A DNA stretch of 64,000 nucleotides from Tubulanus polymorphus (lineage: Eukaryota > Nemertea > Palaeonemertea > Tubulaniformes > Tubulanidae). Below, one piece after another: positions 22,182 through 31,311 of this stretch. Location: NCBI RefSeq assembly GCF_964204645.1, contig NC_134026.1:13728450-13792449 (forward strand), in the 5' to 3' direction. Under the pieces are notes generated by a model that made no database searches, had not been told where the DNA came from, and saw only the letters and a list, made by a program, of their open reading frames with translations. Every line of letters begins with the position of its first letter. The first letter of the stretch is position 1. The position numbers were made by a program, and so were the translations under genes.

Positions 22182-22740
22182 AGATTTATTTATATTTGAA
22201 CCACATAATATGTTAGTTACTGGAGTTACAAATTGTGGTAAAACACATTTCATATTAGACTTGTTAGAAACTATTTATAAGAATCATTTTGATAATATAA
22301 TATTATTCTGTCCTACATATGAAATGAATAAAACATATAATAGAGATATAGTTAAGATAAAAAAGTTTATTATATTAAACCCTAAAACAGTAAAAGAAAA
22401 TTTAGATAATTGTATAAAAATTACATTAGATATTTATAAAGGATCTAATACATTATTTATTATCGATGATTGCGCAAATTTACATGATTCTAAAATTAGA
22501 GAAAGCGAGTTATGTTATTTAGCTTTCTCTGGTAGACATTTTGGGATAACAACATGGGTTTTAAATCAGAAATATAATTCAATTGTGAAAGATTTTAGAG
22601 AGAATATAAGATTTCTAGTTTTATTCTACAACAAAGATAGAAAATCTATGCAACAATCATTGGAAGAAAATCAAATTATACCTACTGAATTACATGATGA
22701 ATATATGAATAAATTAAAGAATAATAAAGGTTCAAAATAA
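22174..22740 (+). CDS. A32/FtsK-HerA-like genome-packaging ATPase
   Basis: A 188-residue P-loop ATPase. The Walker A motif is GVTNCGKTHF (residues ~17-26) and Walker B is NTLFIIDDCANL (~91-102). Downstream, SGRHFGITTWVLNQKYNSI is the usual sensor/arginine region of this family, and DFRENIRFLVLF follows. In Polintons and related large DNA viruses this enzyme pumps DNA into the capsid. Its start overlaps the end of the integrase chromodomain frame (GAATAAATGAAT), so the two share a transcript. It is the last gene of the plus-strand block. Length and motifs look intact. Confidence 0.95.
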   Translation: MNKDLFIFEPHNMLVTGVTNCGKTHFILDLLETIYKNHFDNIILFCPTYEMNKTYNRDIVKIKKFIILNPKTVKENLDNCIKITLDIYKGSNTLFIIDDCANLHDSKIRESELCYLAFSGRHFGITTWVLNQKYNSIVKDFRENIRFLVLFYNKDRKSMQQSLEENQIIPTELHDEYMNKLKNNKGSK

Positions 22741-23429
22741 TTAATGAGATTACAATTTCCATATGAATATAAGTTTATAAAATAACTATTTGTATACCTA
22801 TGTATTAGATATCAGATATGTATTATATACCTCCCCTAATGTCTTTATTATCTTTAGTACTTTAGTACTTTTAGTACATAAAGAATAAATCTTTATTTTA
22901 TTAGTAGTGAATAAAATAAAATAGAACTACTAAACTACTAAAGATAATAAAGACATAACAAAGACATATAGATTTATTATTACTGAATCAAATATATATA
23001 ATAAATATGTGAGATAAATAAATCTATGATATTTATTACATCTATATGTGTTTGTTATGTCTTTATTATCTTTAGTAGGTTTAGTACTTTTAGTACATAA
23101 AGAATAAATCTTTATTTAATTAGTACTTAGAAAAATAAATATATAAATAATTTTTATAAATGATAAATCTATGATATATATAATAAATATATGTGATAAA
23201 TAGATTTAATTATTGAAACTGTAATATATAAAATCCATCAGATGAATAAATATAATTATTGAAACAGTGTTATATATATATTTATATCTTTATTATCTTT
23301 AGTAGTTTAGTAGTTTTAAAAATAATTTTATTCACTACTAATAAAATAAAGATTTATTCTTTATGTACTAAAAGTACTAAACTACTAAAGACAATAAAGA
23401 CACAAAGGGTATTATATTCATATTTTAAA
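22741..23429. repeat. Convergent intergenic region with alternating inverted repeats
   Basis: The 18-mer GTCTTTATTATCTTTAGT or its reverse complement occurs at least four times (near 22,841, 22,938, 23,058 and 23,284, with a diverged copy near 23,383) in both orientations. Between copies lie runs on the theme TTTAGTACTTTTAGTACAT and TAATAAAATAAAGATTTATT. The copies can pair to form long hairpins. The region separates the ends of the two convergent gene blocks, so it probably terminates transcription from both sides or holds a replication or recombination signal. Confidence 0.85.
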
Positions 23430-24743
23430 TTACTTTTCTGATTCTAATTCTGAAAACAATTTGCTCCATGCATCTCTTAATTCTTGTGATCTTCTTTCAC
23501 CTAATAGTTTAAAATGATAACCATTACCATTCAAACCCTTAACAAAGAATTCATAAGTTAAATAAATATATTGGTTTAATTTGTCTTCACTTATATTTTT
23601 ATATTCATTTTTTGCATCATTTCTTATTTTATTTATAACATCCTGTGAAAAATCTTCATAACGATAGTATTGAATTATTTCATCAAAGTTATCACTTATA
23701 TTATCATTAGAAGCAACTTTTTTCAATTCTGTTAAAAAATCTATATTTTTAAATTTTATGAAATAATGTATACCCCAATAATTATTTAGATCAATTTTTA
23801 TATATAACCGACGAGTTTTTAGATCTGATAATACTTGTTTTGGATTATTTCTTACATAATCGATAAAAATTGATCTATATAATTTCCTATGATCATTATT
23901 TTTGATATCAAAAAATGCATTTGGTACTCTATAAAGGTTATTTAAATCAGCAGCTTTTATTGTGTGTTCAAAAGAATTATCATGTTTAATTCTATCTTTA
24001 GGTAATACAACAACATTACACTTTTCACATATATTTCTTTCTATATTATCCAAATGTATCTGTGTTAATTTATGCTTTGAAAAATTACTACGACTTATAT
24101 ATTTATCACATTCTTCACAATATTTATCTTCTTTAACATTATCATTATCAATTTCACTATCATTATCCAATTCATTTAAAATCTTATTCTTATTTTTCTT
24201 ATGCTTGAGTGAATTAAGATGAGTTGCCCAATTCTTATAACTTTTATACTGTTTACATACGTCACAATATTTTTCATTTGTCTTTTTTGATTCAATATCA
24301 TATGTAGAGGGTATATTATAAGATATAGATCCTGTTACATCTTCTATTTTATATTCAATATCATTCTTATCTTCTATTTTATATTCAATATCATTCTTAT
24401 CTTCTATTTTATATTCAATATCATTCTTATCTTCTATTTTAGTTTCAATATTATCTTCTATTTTATATTCAATATCATTCTTATCTTCTATTTTAGGTTC
24501 AATATTATCTTCTATTTTTGTTTCAATATTATCTTCTATTTTTGTTTCAATATCTTTCTTATCTTCTATTTTTGTTTCAATATTATTATTACGTTCAATT
24601 AAATATTCTTTGTATTGATTTAATTCATTTAATAAAAATGTTCCAATATATTCATTTATTCTTTTATAAGGTATTACATAATACAAATCATCATTGATTT
24701 CTTTATCAGCTTTGATTCTTTCATATACTTTACCTCCTTCCAT
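23430..24743 (-). CDS. Zinc-finger protein with Glu/Asp/Asn repeat region
   Basis: A 437-residue protein. Residues 1-48 (MEGGKVYERIKADKEINDDL onward) are conserved in Polintons A and B. Residues ~50-135 are about ten tandem IETKIEDN/IEYKIEDKND units encoded by ~30-bp DNA repeats (24,335-24,590). Three C2H2-like fingers follow: CDVCKQYKSYKNWATHLNSLKH at ~158, CEECDKYISRSNFSKHKL at ~212 and CEKCNVVVLPKDRIKH at ~239. The C-terminal third is helical and unrecognised. It is the last gene of the minus-strand block, and its start is ATTAAATGG. A nucleic-acid-binding role is likely; the target is unknown. Confidence 0.85.
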   Translation of the reverse strand: MEGGKVYERIKADKEINDDLYYVIPYKRINEYIGTFLLNELNQYKEYLIERNNNIETKIEDKKDIETKIEDNIETKIEDNIEPKIEDKNDIEYKIEDNIETKIEDKNDIEYKIEDKNDIEYKIEDKNDIEYKIEDVTGSISYNIPSTYDIESKKTNEKYCDVCKQYKSYKNWATHLNSLKHKKNKNKILNELDNDSEIDNDNVKEDKYCEECDKYISRSNFSKHKLTQIHLDNIERNICEKCNVVVLPKDRIKHDNSFEHTIKAADLNNLYRVPNAFFDIKNNDHRKLYRSIFIDYVRNNPKQVLSDLKTRRLYIKIDLNNYWGIHYFIKFKNIDFLTELKKVASNDNISDNFDEIIQYYRYEDFSQDVINKIRNDAKNEYKNISEDKLNQYIYLTYEFFVKGLNGNGYHFKLLGERRSQELRDAWSKLFSELESEK

Positions 24744-24775
24744 TTAATATAAGATTTTTTATTAAAGTTAAAATT

Positions 24776-26023
24776 TTAATACATAACACTATCTAATTGT
24801 GAATTAACAATATTTAATTGCGCGTCAGATATAATATAAATGTGCATTTTAAAATTTTTGATTCCCTTTTTCTTTTTCATAAATAATTGTATTCCATCTT
24901 TTGTATTTTGTAATTTTTTTCCAGAACCATGTAATGAATTATCTTCAATTGTTCTAAAATCTAACCATAATGCATATTTATTACCGGTATAATAATCAAT
25001 TTGATTAATGTTACAATTTTCAAATGATTTTATTTTTTCATTCATAAAATGTTTTTTAATTTCTACCCATTGATCTATCATTCTCATTCCTTGACAAAAT
25101 ATTTTATTCGCTATACCTTCGATAGTTATTTCTACTTTTGTTATTTCAGGATTATAATAATTGTCAACATTTATTGCGCCATTAGTATACGTTCCAATAG
25201 TAAAAAATATTAATATACCTTTAATAGATCTTCTAGGAAAGTTAATATTCTCATTAATTATTTCATCATTTGCATTAATAGTTACAGTTTTAAATTTATC
25301 AATATAATCATATAATAATGAAAACCCTTGATTATATTTAGTTTGAATTATACTTGAAATATTTTCATCAGTTACTGTATCATATTCTAAACATATATTC
25401 GATAATTTATAACTCATATCTTTATTAACACTAGATATTACAATTTCATTTACAGGAGCAAATGTTATCTCAAATATAACATCTTCTTGAATTGCGTATT
25501 TATATAAAGGTGCATTATTATTTATCAATTCAAAGTCTAATGGAATTTTATATTTGCTTCCATATATACTTTTTATCAATTTATCTACATCATTTGTTAA
25601 TATTGCGCTATTAGCTTCTGATCTTAATTTATTTTGGTTTTCTGATTGGATTCCTTGAAATATCATATTATTTCTATTTTCTTTAGTTAACCATAAATCT
25701 TTATAGTGCATAAATAAATTATAATCATCTAATGAAAAAACTGTTTCCGGACCAATCTTTATTGTTAACTTTTTAATCAAATATCTTCCAACATTATCAA
25801 CGACATAATTATTATTATTACCAGATACTTTTATATCAGCCGATAAATAAATACTATTTGGAACATAAAAAGTATTTTGTGTTAATCGAGGGATTCTAAC
25901 GTATAAAGTTTCATCGGGATTAATATTTGAAGGGTTATGAGTAATTATATGATGTGATCTTTCTGCTTTAATAGCATTAGATATTCTATGATTCTTCGAA
26001 GGACTTATATAACTCCCACTCAT
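24776..26023 (-). CDS. Major capsid protein (double jelly-roll type, Polinton)
   Basis: A 415-residue protein occupying the place and matching the general pattern of Polinton major capsid proteins. An N-terminal segment LYVRIPRLTQNTFYVPNSI leads into the first barrel. The middle segment PLYKYAIQEDVIFEITFAPV and the C-terminal HIYIISDAQLNIVNSQLDS are the most conserved landmarks. The protein would assemble as pseudo-hexameric trimers in an icosahedral shell. Identification rests on these patterns, on length (Polinton and adintovirus-like capsid proteins are of this order) and on the nearby penton and ATPase genes. The frame is intact, and the start is AAATAAATGAG after a T-rich leader. Decayed copies occur in A and B. 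Confidence 0.85.
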   Translation of the reverse strand: MSGSYISPSKNHRISNAIKAERSHHIITHNPSNINPDETLYVRIPRLTQNTFYVPNSIYLSADIKVSGNNNNYVVDNVGRYLIKKLTIKIGPETVFSLDDYNLFMHYKDLWLTKENRNNMIFQGIQSENQNKLRSEANSAILTNDVDKLIKSIYGSKYKIPLDFELINNNAPLYKYAIQEDVIFEITFAPVNEIVISSVNKDMSYKLSNICLEYDTVTDENISSIIQTKYNQGFSLLYDYIDKFKTVTINANDEIINENINFPRRSIKGILIFFTIGTYTNGAINVDNYYNPEITKVEITIEGIANKIFCQGMRMIDQWVEIKKHFMNEKIKSFENCNINQIDYYTGNKYALWLDFRTIEDNSLHGSGKKLQNTKDGIQLFMKKKKGIKNFKMHIYIISDAQLNIVNSQLDSVMY

Positions 26024-26044
26024 TTATTTAACAAATAAAATTAA

Positions 26045-27727
26045 TTATTTATTTTTTATCATGTTTACTAACCCAAAAATAATAGCACTTACAACTGTAA
26101 TTAAAAATAAAATAATATGTTCAGCAGCAAAGTTAAGAATATTACCTGCAGATTTCAATATAAAACCAACAATTGAAGCAATAACTCCTGGCAATGCTGC
26201 AGCAGATTTTTTAGATAGTTCCCATAAATATTTTGCTAATTTCTTTAAACCATCTTTAACTTTATCTTGTATAGAATTATTACCTGGAGGTTTATCTGGT
26301 TTATTGGGAGTAGGAGTAGATTTCAAAGCATTTGATATTGCTAAACCAATTGTTGTAAATAACATAGTTACAGCTGTTAGAATTGAGAGAATTGTTATTC
26401 CTTCTAACTTAAATAATAACTTTATTCTGTCTTTTAATGATATTTCAGAATTTGGTTTAATCAACAAATCTTTAAAAATAACTTTTAATCTATTAATATT
26501 ATAATCATATGATTTTAATAATAATTTAATTTCTTCTTTTTGTAATTCTATGTTATATTCTAAATCATCTTTTTCTTTTTCTAAATATACATTTCTTTTT
26601 TTAAATTCAATTTCTTCAATAACTTTATTATCTCTATCTAATTTTAATTGTTCTATTTCTTTATTTTTATCAGTTCTATCTTTTTCTAAAAATCTAATTT
26701 TAATATCTCTTTTACTTTTTTCATGCGCAATTTTATCAGCTGATTCTTGCATACCTTTAATTTCTCTACGTGCTTGTTCAGGAAATGCTTCTAATTCATC
26801 ATCAGTTAAATCAAATAATCCTTTTTCTAGTAAAGATTGTATTCGATTTATTCCAGCACTATTCATCAGTTCTTCTGAATCTCTTAATCTATCAATTTGT
26901 TTTTCTAATTGTAATTTACTTGAATCATTATCAATTTGTTGAGTGTCTCTTCTAGATGTTTCGGGTGTTGAAGATCTTAATCTATCTAATCGATTTCTAT
27001 TCTCTTCCATTTCTGGATCAAAATCAGTAGGATTTGGATTTGGATTTTTAAATGGATTTTTAAATGGTGAATATTTGTTTATATCAATTTTAGGAATTGG
27101 TTCTTTTTCATTTATTCTATCGATTGCATTCCATATAATTCTGAGAAATTCTGTGCCACCTTTTGAATGTTCAATTGTAGATAATGCTCGCATTTCAGGT
27201 TCATAAATATTTTCTTGACCCATTTTAGATAATTGAATTGATACAATTTTGTTATTTAAATCAAGATTATAATACCATGCATCATTTTTAAATTCTAAAT
27301 TATTCATGAAATATGGGTCATCTTTAAAAATTTGTTCTACAACACCTTTTGGATCAATTTCATGTATTACAGCTATTGGTAGTAATTCGTTAACAATTGT
27401 ATCTGTTACTCTAGATTTCATTTTATATAATTCCAAACGTTCATTAGGATATTTTTCTTCTTGTTTTACTAATAGTTCCATGAATTCTTTTCTTTCTGTT
27501 CTAGTTGAAATTTTACCACTTTCAAGAGCTTCTAAATATTTATTTAATTTTTCACGTACTTCGGTATTAATTCCATCATCATCATCATAATCATCTTCAC
27601 CTAAATTAGTATTATATGCTGATTCATCATCATTATCGATATTAGCACCTGCATCATTATAATCATCATCAATATATCCTTCATTATCATTTCCCATGTC
27701 ATCCAATGGAATATCTTCTACATCCAT
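26045..27727 (-). CDS. 560-residue coiled-coil protein with hydrophobic C-terminus
   Basis: Residues 1-60 are very acidic. Residues ~60-230 are mixed globular sequence. Residues ~240-410 are heptad-rich coiled coil (for example LEKEKDDLEYNIELQKEEIK). A first hydrophobic segment lies near 430-455 (ILSILTAVTMLFTTIGLAIS), followed by a Pro-rich linker (STPTPNKPDKPPGNNS). The end (~490-555) has an amphipathic, Ala/Leu/Ile-rich stretch (KKSAAALPGVIASIVGFIL) and a final membrane segment. A similar C-terminal region recurs in animal Polintons. A membrane-penetration or internal-scaffold role is inference. The start is TATGTAAATGG, and it lies between the major capsid gene and the 431-residue gene. 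Confidence 0.8.
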   Translation of the reverse strand: MDVEDIPLDDMGNDNEGYIDDDYNDAGANIDNDDESAYNTNLGEDDYDDDDGINTEVREKLNKYLEALESGKISTRTERKEFMELLVKQEEKYPNERLELYKMKSRVTDTIVNELLPIAVIHEIDPKGVVEQIFKDDPYFMNNLEFKNDAWYYNLDLNNKIVSIQLSKMGQENIYEPEMRALSTIEHSKGGTEFLRIIWNAIDRINEKEPIPKIDINKYSPFKNPFKNPNPNPTDFDPEMEENRNRLDRLRSSTPETSRRDTQQIDNDSSKLQLEKQIDRLRDSEELMNSAGINRIQSLLEKGLFDLTDDELEAFPEQARREIKGMQESADKIAHEKSKRDIKIRFLEKDRTDKNKEIEQLKLDRDNKVIEEIEFKKRNVYLEKEKDDLEYNIELQKEEIKLLLKSYDYNINRLKVIFKDLLIKPNSEISLKDRIKLLFKLEGITILSILTAVTMLFTTIGLAISNALKSTPTPNKPDKPPGNNSIQDKVKDGLKKLAKYLWELSKKSAAALPGVIASIVGFILKSAGNILNFAAEHIILFLITVVSAIIFGLVNMIKNK

Positions 27728-27743
27728 TTACATAATAAAAAAA

Positions 27744-29039
27744 TTAAAATTTAAAATATAATATTCCTCCGATTACAATTCCTATACAAGTTATAGCTAT
27801 TTTAGTATTTTCATGGGATTTATTATCATCATTTAGTTTAATTATATCATGTTGAATTTTATCAGTTTTTATATCTTCTGATGTATTGTAATCTTTTATT
27901 TTAGAATCATTATCCAATTTAATATTCTTAGTTTTAGTTTCTGTTGATTGAATGTGTTTTTTATTTTTTTCACCTTCAATTAATTTTGGAGCAGTAATAA
28001 TCTTTTTATTTATATCATTTAATCCAAATGAATTATTTATTGTTGCAGTTTTAATTAGATTATTATAACCAATTATGTTTCCCATCTTTAATACTAAATC
28101 ATTAGAAATAATTAATAGATTAGGTCCTATACAATAATTTAATCTAATATGTGATTTATCTAAATAATTTTGATATCTTATAATGTTTTCTGGAATCGAT
28201 CTATTTTTATCATCATGTATGGAATCTTCAAATAAAACTTTAAACTGTTTCTGCGCATCGAATGAAGTGTTATCATTTCCAATTATTGGGGATCTTGTTT
28301 CAACTTGAGCGCCTAAAATACATATCAAATAAATTCTAATAGATTGATTTATTCTTTGTATACCTGATTTTGTAAAACCTTCACCATTTTCTAAAATGAA
28401 ATTAACCCAACCATTATTATTATCAATTTTATAATTATGATAAGCTCCAATTCTATGCATATAATCAATTCTTTTTATTTCATACTGTTCACCAACACCT
28501 TGCAATTTACCATGCGCTCTGAAATCGGAATTAATATTTATATTAAATTCATTACATATTTTATAAAACTTGGATATATTAATATTATCATCCAATTCTT
28601 TAAAATATTTAGACCCGGGTAAAGGACATTCTAATTCATTTAATATTATTCTGATTTGAAAATATGTGTGAAATCTAAATATTGTGTGAATTAATTTTAA
28701 ATCAGAATACTTCAAATTTTTATCTAAGTTATTTAAATGATCATTCCAACTAATTCCACATCCTGTTGTTGCACAATGAACAGCAAAATTTAATTGATTC
28801 TGCCAATATTTCATATTAGATTTTACTTTATATATATGATATTCATCTCGAGTAAAAGTAACTTCATATGTATTAAATATATTTTCCATTTTAGAAATAA
28901 AAAACTGTGATTCAGTAACATAAATTTCTAAATTAGTTAATGAATTTAAAACTACATTTTTATATGTAATATTTTTCTTAAAATCTGGAATATTATATTT
29001 AATTGATTTATTATATTGGAAAGCTTTTGGAAACCCCAT
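27744..29039 (-). CDS. Conserved Polinton 431-residue protein, tail-anchored
   Basis: Residues 1-300 look globular. A distinctive conserved segment, WQNQLNFAVHCATTGCGISW (~100-119), resembles a motif I associate with proteins encoded next to capsid genes in animal Polintons. LGAQVETRSPIIGNDNTSFD (~253-272) and YCIGPNLLIISNDLV (~316-330) are also kept in copies A and B. Residues ~355-400 are polar and Lys/Asn-rich, and ~407-427 form a C-terminal membrane anchor (ITCIGIVIGGILYFKF). The start is ATATAAATGGGG. It is probably a virion or assembly protein; I do not know a proven function. Confidence 0.75.
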   Translation of the reverse strand: MGFPKAFQYNKSIKYNIPDFKKNITYKNVVLNSLTNLEIYVTESQFFISKMENIFNTYEVTFTRDEYHIYKVKSNMKYWQNQLNFAVHCATTGCGISWNDHLNNLDKNLKYSDLKLIHTIFRFHTYFQIRIILNELECPLPGSKYFKELDDNINISKFYKICNEFNININSDFRAHGKLQGVGEQYEIKRIDYMHRIGAYHNYKIDNNNGWVNFILENGEGFTKSGIQRINQSIRIYLICILGAQVETRSPIIGNDNTSFDAQKQFKVLFEDSIHDDKNRSIPENIIRYQNYLDKSHIRLNYCIGPNLLIISNDLVLKMGNIIGYNNLIKTATINNSFGLNDINKKIITAPKLIEGEKNKKHIQSTETKTKNIKLDNDSKIKDYNTSEDIKTDKIQHDIIKLNDDNKSHENTKIAITCIGIVIGGILYFKF

Positions 29040-29055
29040 TTATATAATTAAAAAA

Positions 29056-29490
29056 TTAATAATTTATTAATTCTTTTAATAATTTATCTTGTTCTTCAAC
29101 TGTTATATGACCATTTAAACTTATTGTATAATCTAGTGTGTTCTTTAATTTATTAATTTCTTTTATATTAGTTTTAATTTTTTCTTTATTACTTTTTATA
29201 TTTAATTTTGAACTTATACCAGTTAAAACACTTGAACTTAATCCTAACACACCAATTGATATAGCTAAAGGTGTTAATGGACTAAATATTGCTAAAAATG
29301 TTATTACAGAACTAATTGTAACCGAACCACTTATAATCAAATAATATATAATTTTACTTTTTAAATATTTTTCCTTTTTTATCTTTAAGTCACTTTCAAA
29401 TTCTAATATTTGTTTTTCTAAATATGTTTTTAATTTAGTTTTATTTATATCATGAGGAATAATATCAATACTATCAACTTTATCTTCCAT
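29056..29490 (-). CDS. Small two-pass membrane protein with coiled-coil flanks
   Basis: A 144-residue protein. A charged helical N-terminus (~15-45) precedes two hydrophobic segments near 46-70 (IIYYLIISGSVTISSVITFL) and 73-92 (LTPLAISIGVLGLSSSVLTG), and a charged helical tail follows. The copy in Polinton B (40,448-40,882) is uninterrupted and very similar, which argues that the protein was maintained. The start is CTAAATAAATGG. The function is unknown; a membrane-active virion component is possible. Confidence 0.72.
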   Translation of the reverse strand: MEDKVDSIDIIPHDINKTKLKTYLEKQILEFESDLKIKKEKYLKSKIIYYLIISGSVTISSVITFLAIFSPLTPLAISIGVLGLSSSVLTGISSKLNIKSNKEKIKTNIKEINKLKNTLDYTISLNGHITVEEQDKLLKELINY

Positions 29491-29509
29491 TTATTTAGAA
29501 TAAAAATTA

Positions 29510-29932
29510 CTAATTAGTAAATTTATAAGCAACAAATATAACAATAACAGTTCCACCTAAAATCCATATTATTTCATATTTCTGTTGTTCTTTACTTGGG
29601 GTATAATAATCTGATAATTTAGGTTTGTATAGATGTAATTTTTCTTTATTTGTTACTGCGTTATATAAACTCATTGCATCATCAACTGATTGAAAATCTC
29701 TATGTGAAATCTTCTGATCATATAATTCTTTATTGATGTAATCCATATAGTTTTGTCTCTTTTCTCTATATTCTTCTGCAGCTTTATTATATTTCTCTAA
29801 CGCTAAGTTATGTCTTCTTTGTTCTCCTAATGAACTATTTTTATCAATATGTTTAAATAAATAACCACCACCAGTAAATGCCAAGGCGTTAACAATTGCC
29901 GATCCTATAATAGTTATAATTGCAGAAGCCAT
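29510..29932 (-). CDS. Conserved small Polinton membrane protein (140 residues)
   Basis: The N-terminus is hydrophobic (ASAIITIIGSAIVNALAFTG, ~2-21), followed by a long charged helix with RRHNLALEKYNKAAEEYREK and the motif NYMDYINKELYDQ. PKLSDYYTPSKEQQ (~105-118) comes next, and a C-terminal membrane segment (IIWILGGTVIVIFVAYKF) closes the protein. Proteins with this combination recur in invertebrate Polintons. The Polinton B copy (40,006-40,428) is open throughout. It begins GCTAAATAAATGG after a T-run. Its role is unknown; the two hydrophobic ends joined by a helix suggest a membrane-spanning or bridging protein. Confidence 0.78.
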   Translation of the reverse strand: MASAIITIIGSAIVNALAFTGGGYLFKHIDKNSSLGEQRRHNLALEKYNKAAEEYREKRQNYMDYINKELYDQKISHRDFQSVDDAMSLYNAVTNKEKLHLYKPKLSDYYTPSKEQQKYEIIWILGGTVIVIFVAYKFTN

Positions 29933-29955
29933 TTATTTAGCAAAAAATTATGCAT

Positions 29956-30177
29956 TTATATGGGAGGAATATATTTTTGTTTTTCCAAATAATCAATAGT
30001 TAAATTAGATAAAGTAACTGCTAATGTTAACTTTAAAATATCATTTATATCAAATCTATCAACATTAACACTTCCCATTTTGAATACTTTTTTTAATACC
30101 ATTGAATAACCAACAGTTCCAACTGATAGTAATGCACCATTATATAATCCAGTTATTATCCACTTATTATCACTCAT
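29956..30177 (-). CDS. Very small hydrophobic Polinton protein (73 residues)
   Basis: One hydrophobic helix lies near residues 9-30 (TGLYNGALLSVGTVGYSMVL) and a second amphipathic one near 46-60 (ILKLTLAVTLSNLTIDYL), with a basic loop containing KKVFKMGS between them. A truncated copy at 39,790-39,981 keeps most of the frame. The start is GATAAATAAATGAG, and the spacing to the neighbouring genes is about 25 bases or less. It is probably a virion membrane peptide; the function is unproven. Confidence 0.68.
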   Translation of the reverse strand: MSDNKWIITGLYNGALLSVGTVGYSMVLKKVFKMGSVNVDRFDINDILKLTLAVTLSNLTIDYLEKQKYIPPI

Positions 30178-30519
30178 TTATTTATCAAAAAAATTACTAT
30201 CATCAAAATATTTAGTTAACTTAGTGATGATTAATTCAACATTTATTTCATTACTAGTTTTATGATTATCATATATTTTGGTTAATATGTTTTTAATATC
30301 ATCAATAATTCCATCTTCATTTAATTCATAATATTCTAAAGGTGATTTAATTAAATCAATTACTTTTTCTATATTATAATTTTCTTTATTAATCATTGAT
30401 GCATTGTTAAATGATTTACTTTTTATATCAGTAATTACATCATTTAGTTTAATTCTCATTTCTTTACCATGTTTAAAATCAAACCCAAAACATATACTCG
30501 GTCCAACAGTTATATTCAT
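30178..30519 (-). CDS. Small soluble protein of unknown function (113 residues)
   Basis: Predicted soluble, with a short N-terminal strand-like region (NITVGPSICFGFDFKHGKE) and a helical acidic remainder. I do not recognise it. It directly abuts the 73-residue gene, sits downstream of the penton gene in the minus-strand block and begins ATATAAATGAA after a T-run, so it is likely expressed with the virion genes. No copy remains in A or B, which lack this region. Confidence 0.6.
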   Translation of the reverse strand: MNITVGPSICFGFDFKHGKEMRIKLNDVITDIKSKSFNNASMINKENYNIEKVIDLIKSPLEYYELNEDGIIDDIKNILTKIYDNHKTSNEINVELIITKLTKYFDDSNFFDK

Positions 30520-30535
30520 TTATATATCAAAAAAA

Positions 30536-31294
30536 TTACTCTTTACATCTTATAACTAATTCATAAATTACAGGGAAATTATTTAAATCAATTAAGTATC
30601 CATTATGATTTCTAATTTCTAATCTAAAATTATTAAAACGAGGAATGCATGGTTTGAAATCACATTCTGTTAAATTATAATTTATTTGCGTTCCAAATTC
30701 TTTAACATTCTTCAATGGTAAAATGTTTAGTAAACCAGAATTACAAGTTATATCTTTAGTTGCTTCGAATGTTTTTGTAGGATCGATTAAATTGCAATAA
30801 ATATAAAAATGTGTAAAAGGCATTATATTTGGTGTAGCATCAGCATTGCGTATCCTTATATCTGGGGTTATTCCTAAAATTTTAGCTAAAGGTTTTTTAA
30901 CTAGAAATTGATGTTGATCTTCATTACCTAATTTTATTCTTATTTTATCAGAACTATCACTTTTAATCAGTCTTAATCCAAATCCAGCAGATGCACCCAT
31001 TTTCAACCGAGCTCTTCTATTAATTTCTTGAGCTAATGTTTCTAAATTATATAATCCTGGTTTAAGATAAAGATGAAACCATTTACTTTTATTTCTATCA
31101 TGAATTAAAAAGACTCTATGTTCAATAGACTTATCCGATACATTGTAAATAGAATTACATAAACTTATATTAACTAATTTTAAATCTACACAATTCTTAA
31201 ATTCTCTGTCTAATTGTACTAATAAATTATGTGATTTATAATTTGTAAGTTTTCTAGAATCAACAAATATTCTGTATTCTTTTAATTCCACCAT
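30536..31294 (-). CDS. Minor capsid (penton-like, single jelly-roll) protein
   Basis: A 252-residue protein. The opening EYRIFVDSRKLTNYKSHNLL and the ending NFRLEIRNHNGYLIDLNNFP match the pattern of Polinton minor capsid proteins, whose C-terminus usually contains an R(x)G-type turn before two final strands. Between these, GLYNLETLAQEINRRAR resembles the helix common to this family. It would form the pentameric vertices of the capsid. The frame is intact; the start is AAAATAAATGG. It lies between the polymerase-side small protein and the small membrane protein cluster. Confidence 0.85.
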   Translation of the reverse strand: MVELKEYRIFVDSRKLTNYKSHNLLVQLDREFKNCVDLKLVNISLCNSIYNVSDKSIEHRVFLIHDRNKSKWFHLYLKPGLYNLETLAQEINRRARLKMGASAGFGLRLIKSDSSDKIRIKLGNEDQHQFLVKKPLAKILGITPDIRIRNADATPNIMPFTHFYIYCNLIDPTKTFEATKDITCNSGLLNILPLKNVKEFGTQINYNLTECDFKPCIPRFNNFRLEIRNHNGYLIDLNNFPVIYELVIRCKE

Positions 31295-31311
31295 TTATTT
31301 TACATATTTTC

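Noticed and set aside
23962-24222. Ser/Leu-rich plus-strand frame opposite the zinc-finger gene
   Set aside because: Antisense shadow of Lys/Asn/Asp-rich codons; no independent support.
26061-27590. Several plus-strand frames opposite the coiled-coil gene
   Set aside because: Shadow frames of the minus-strand gene: low-complexity Ser/Leu/Ile-rich and ending where the real gene's composition changes.
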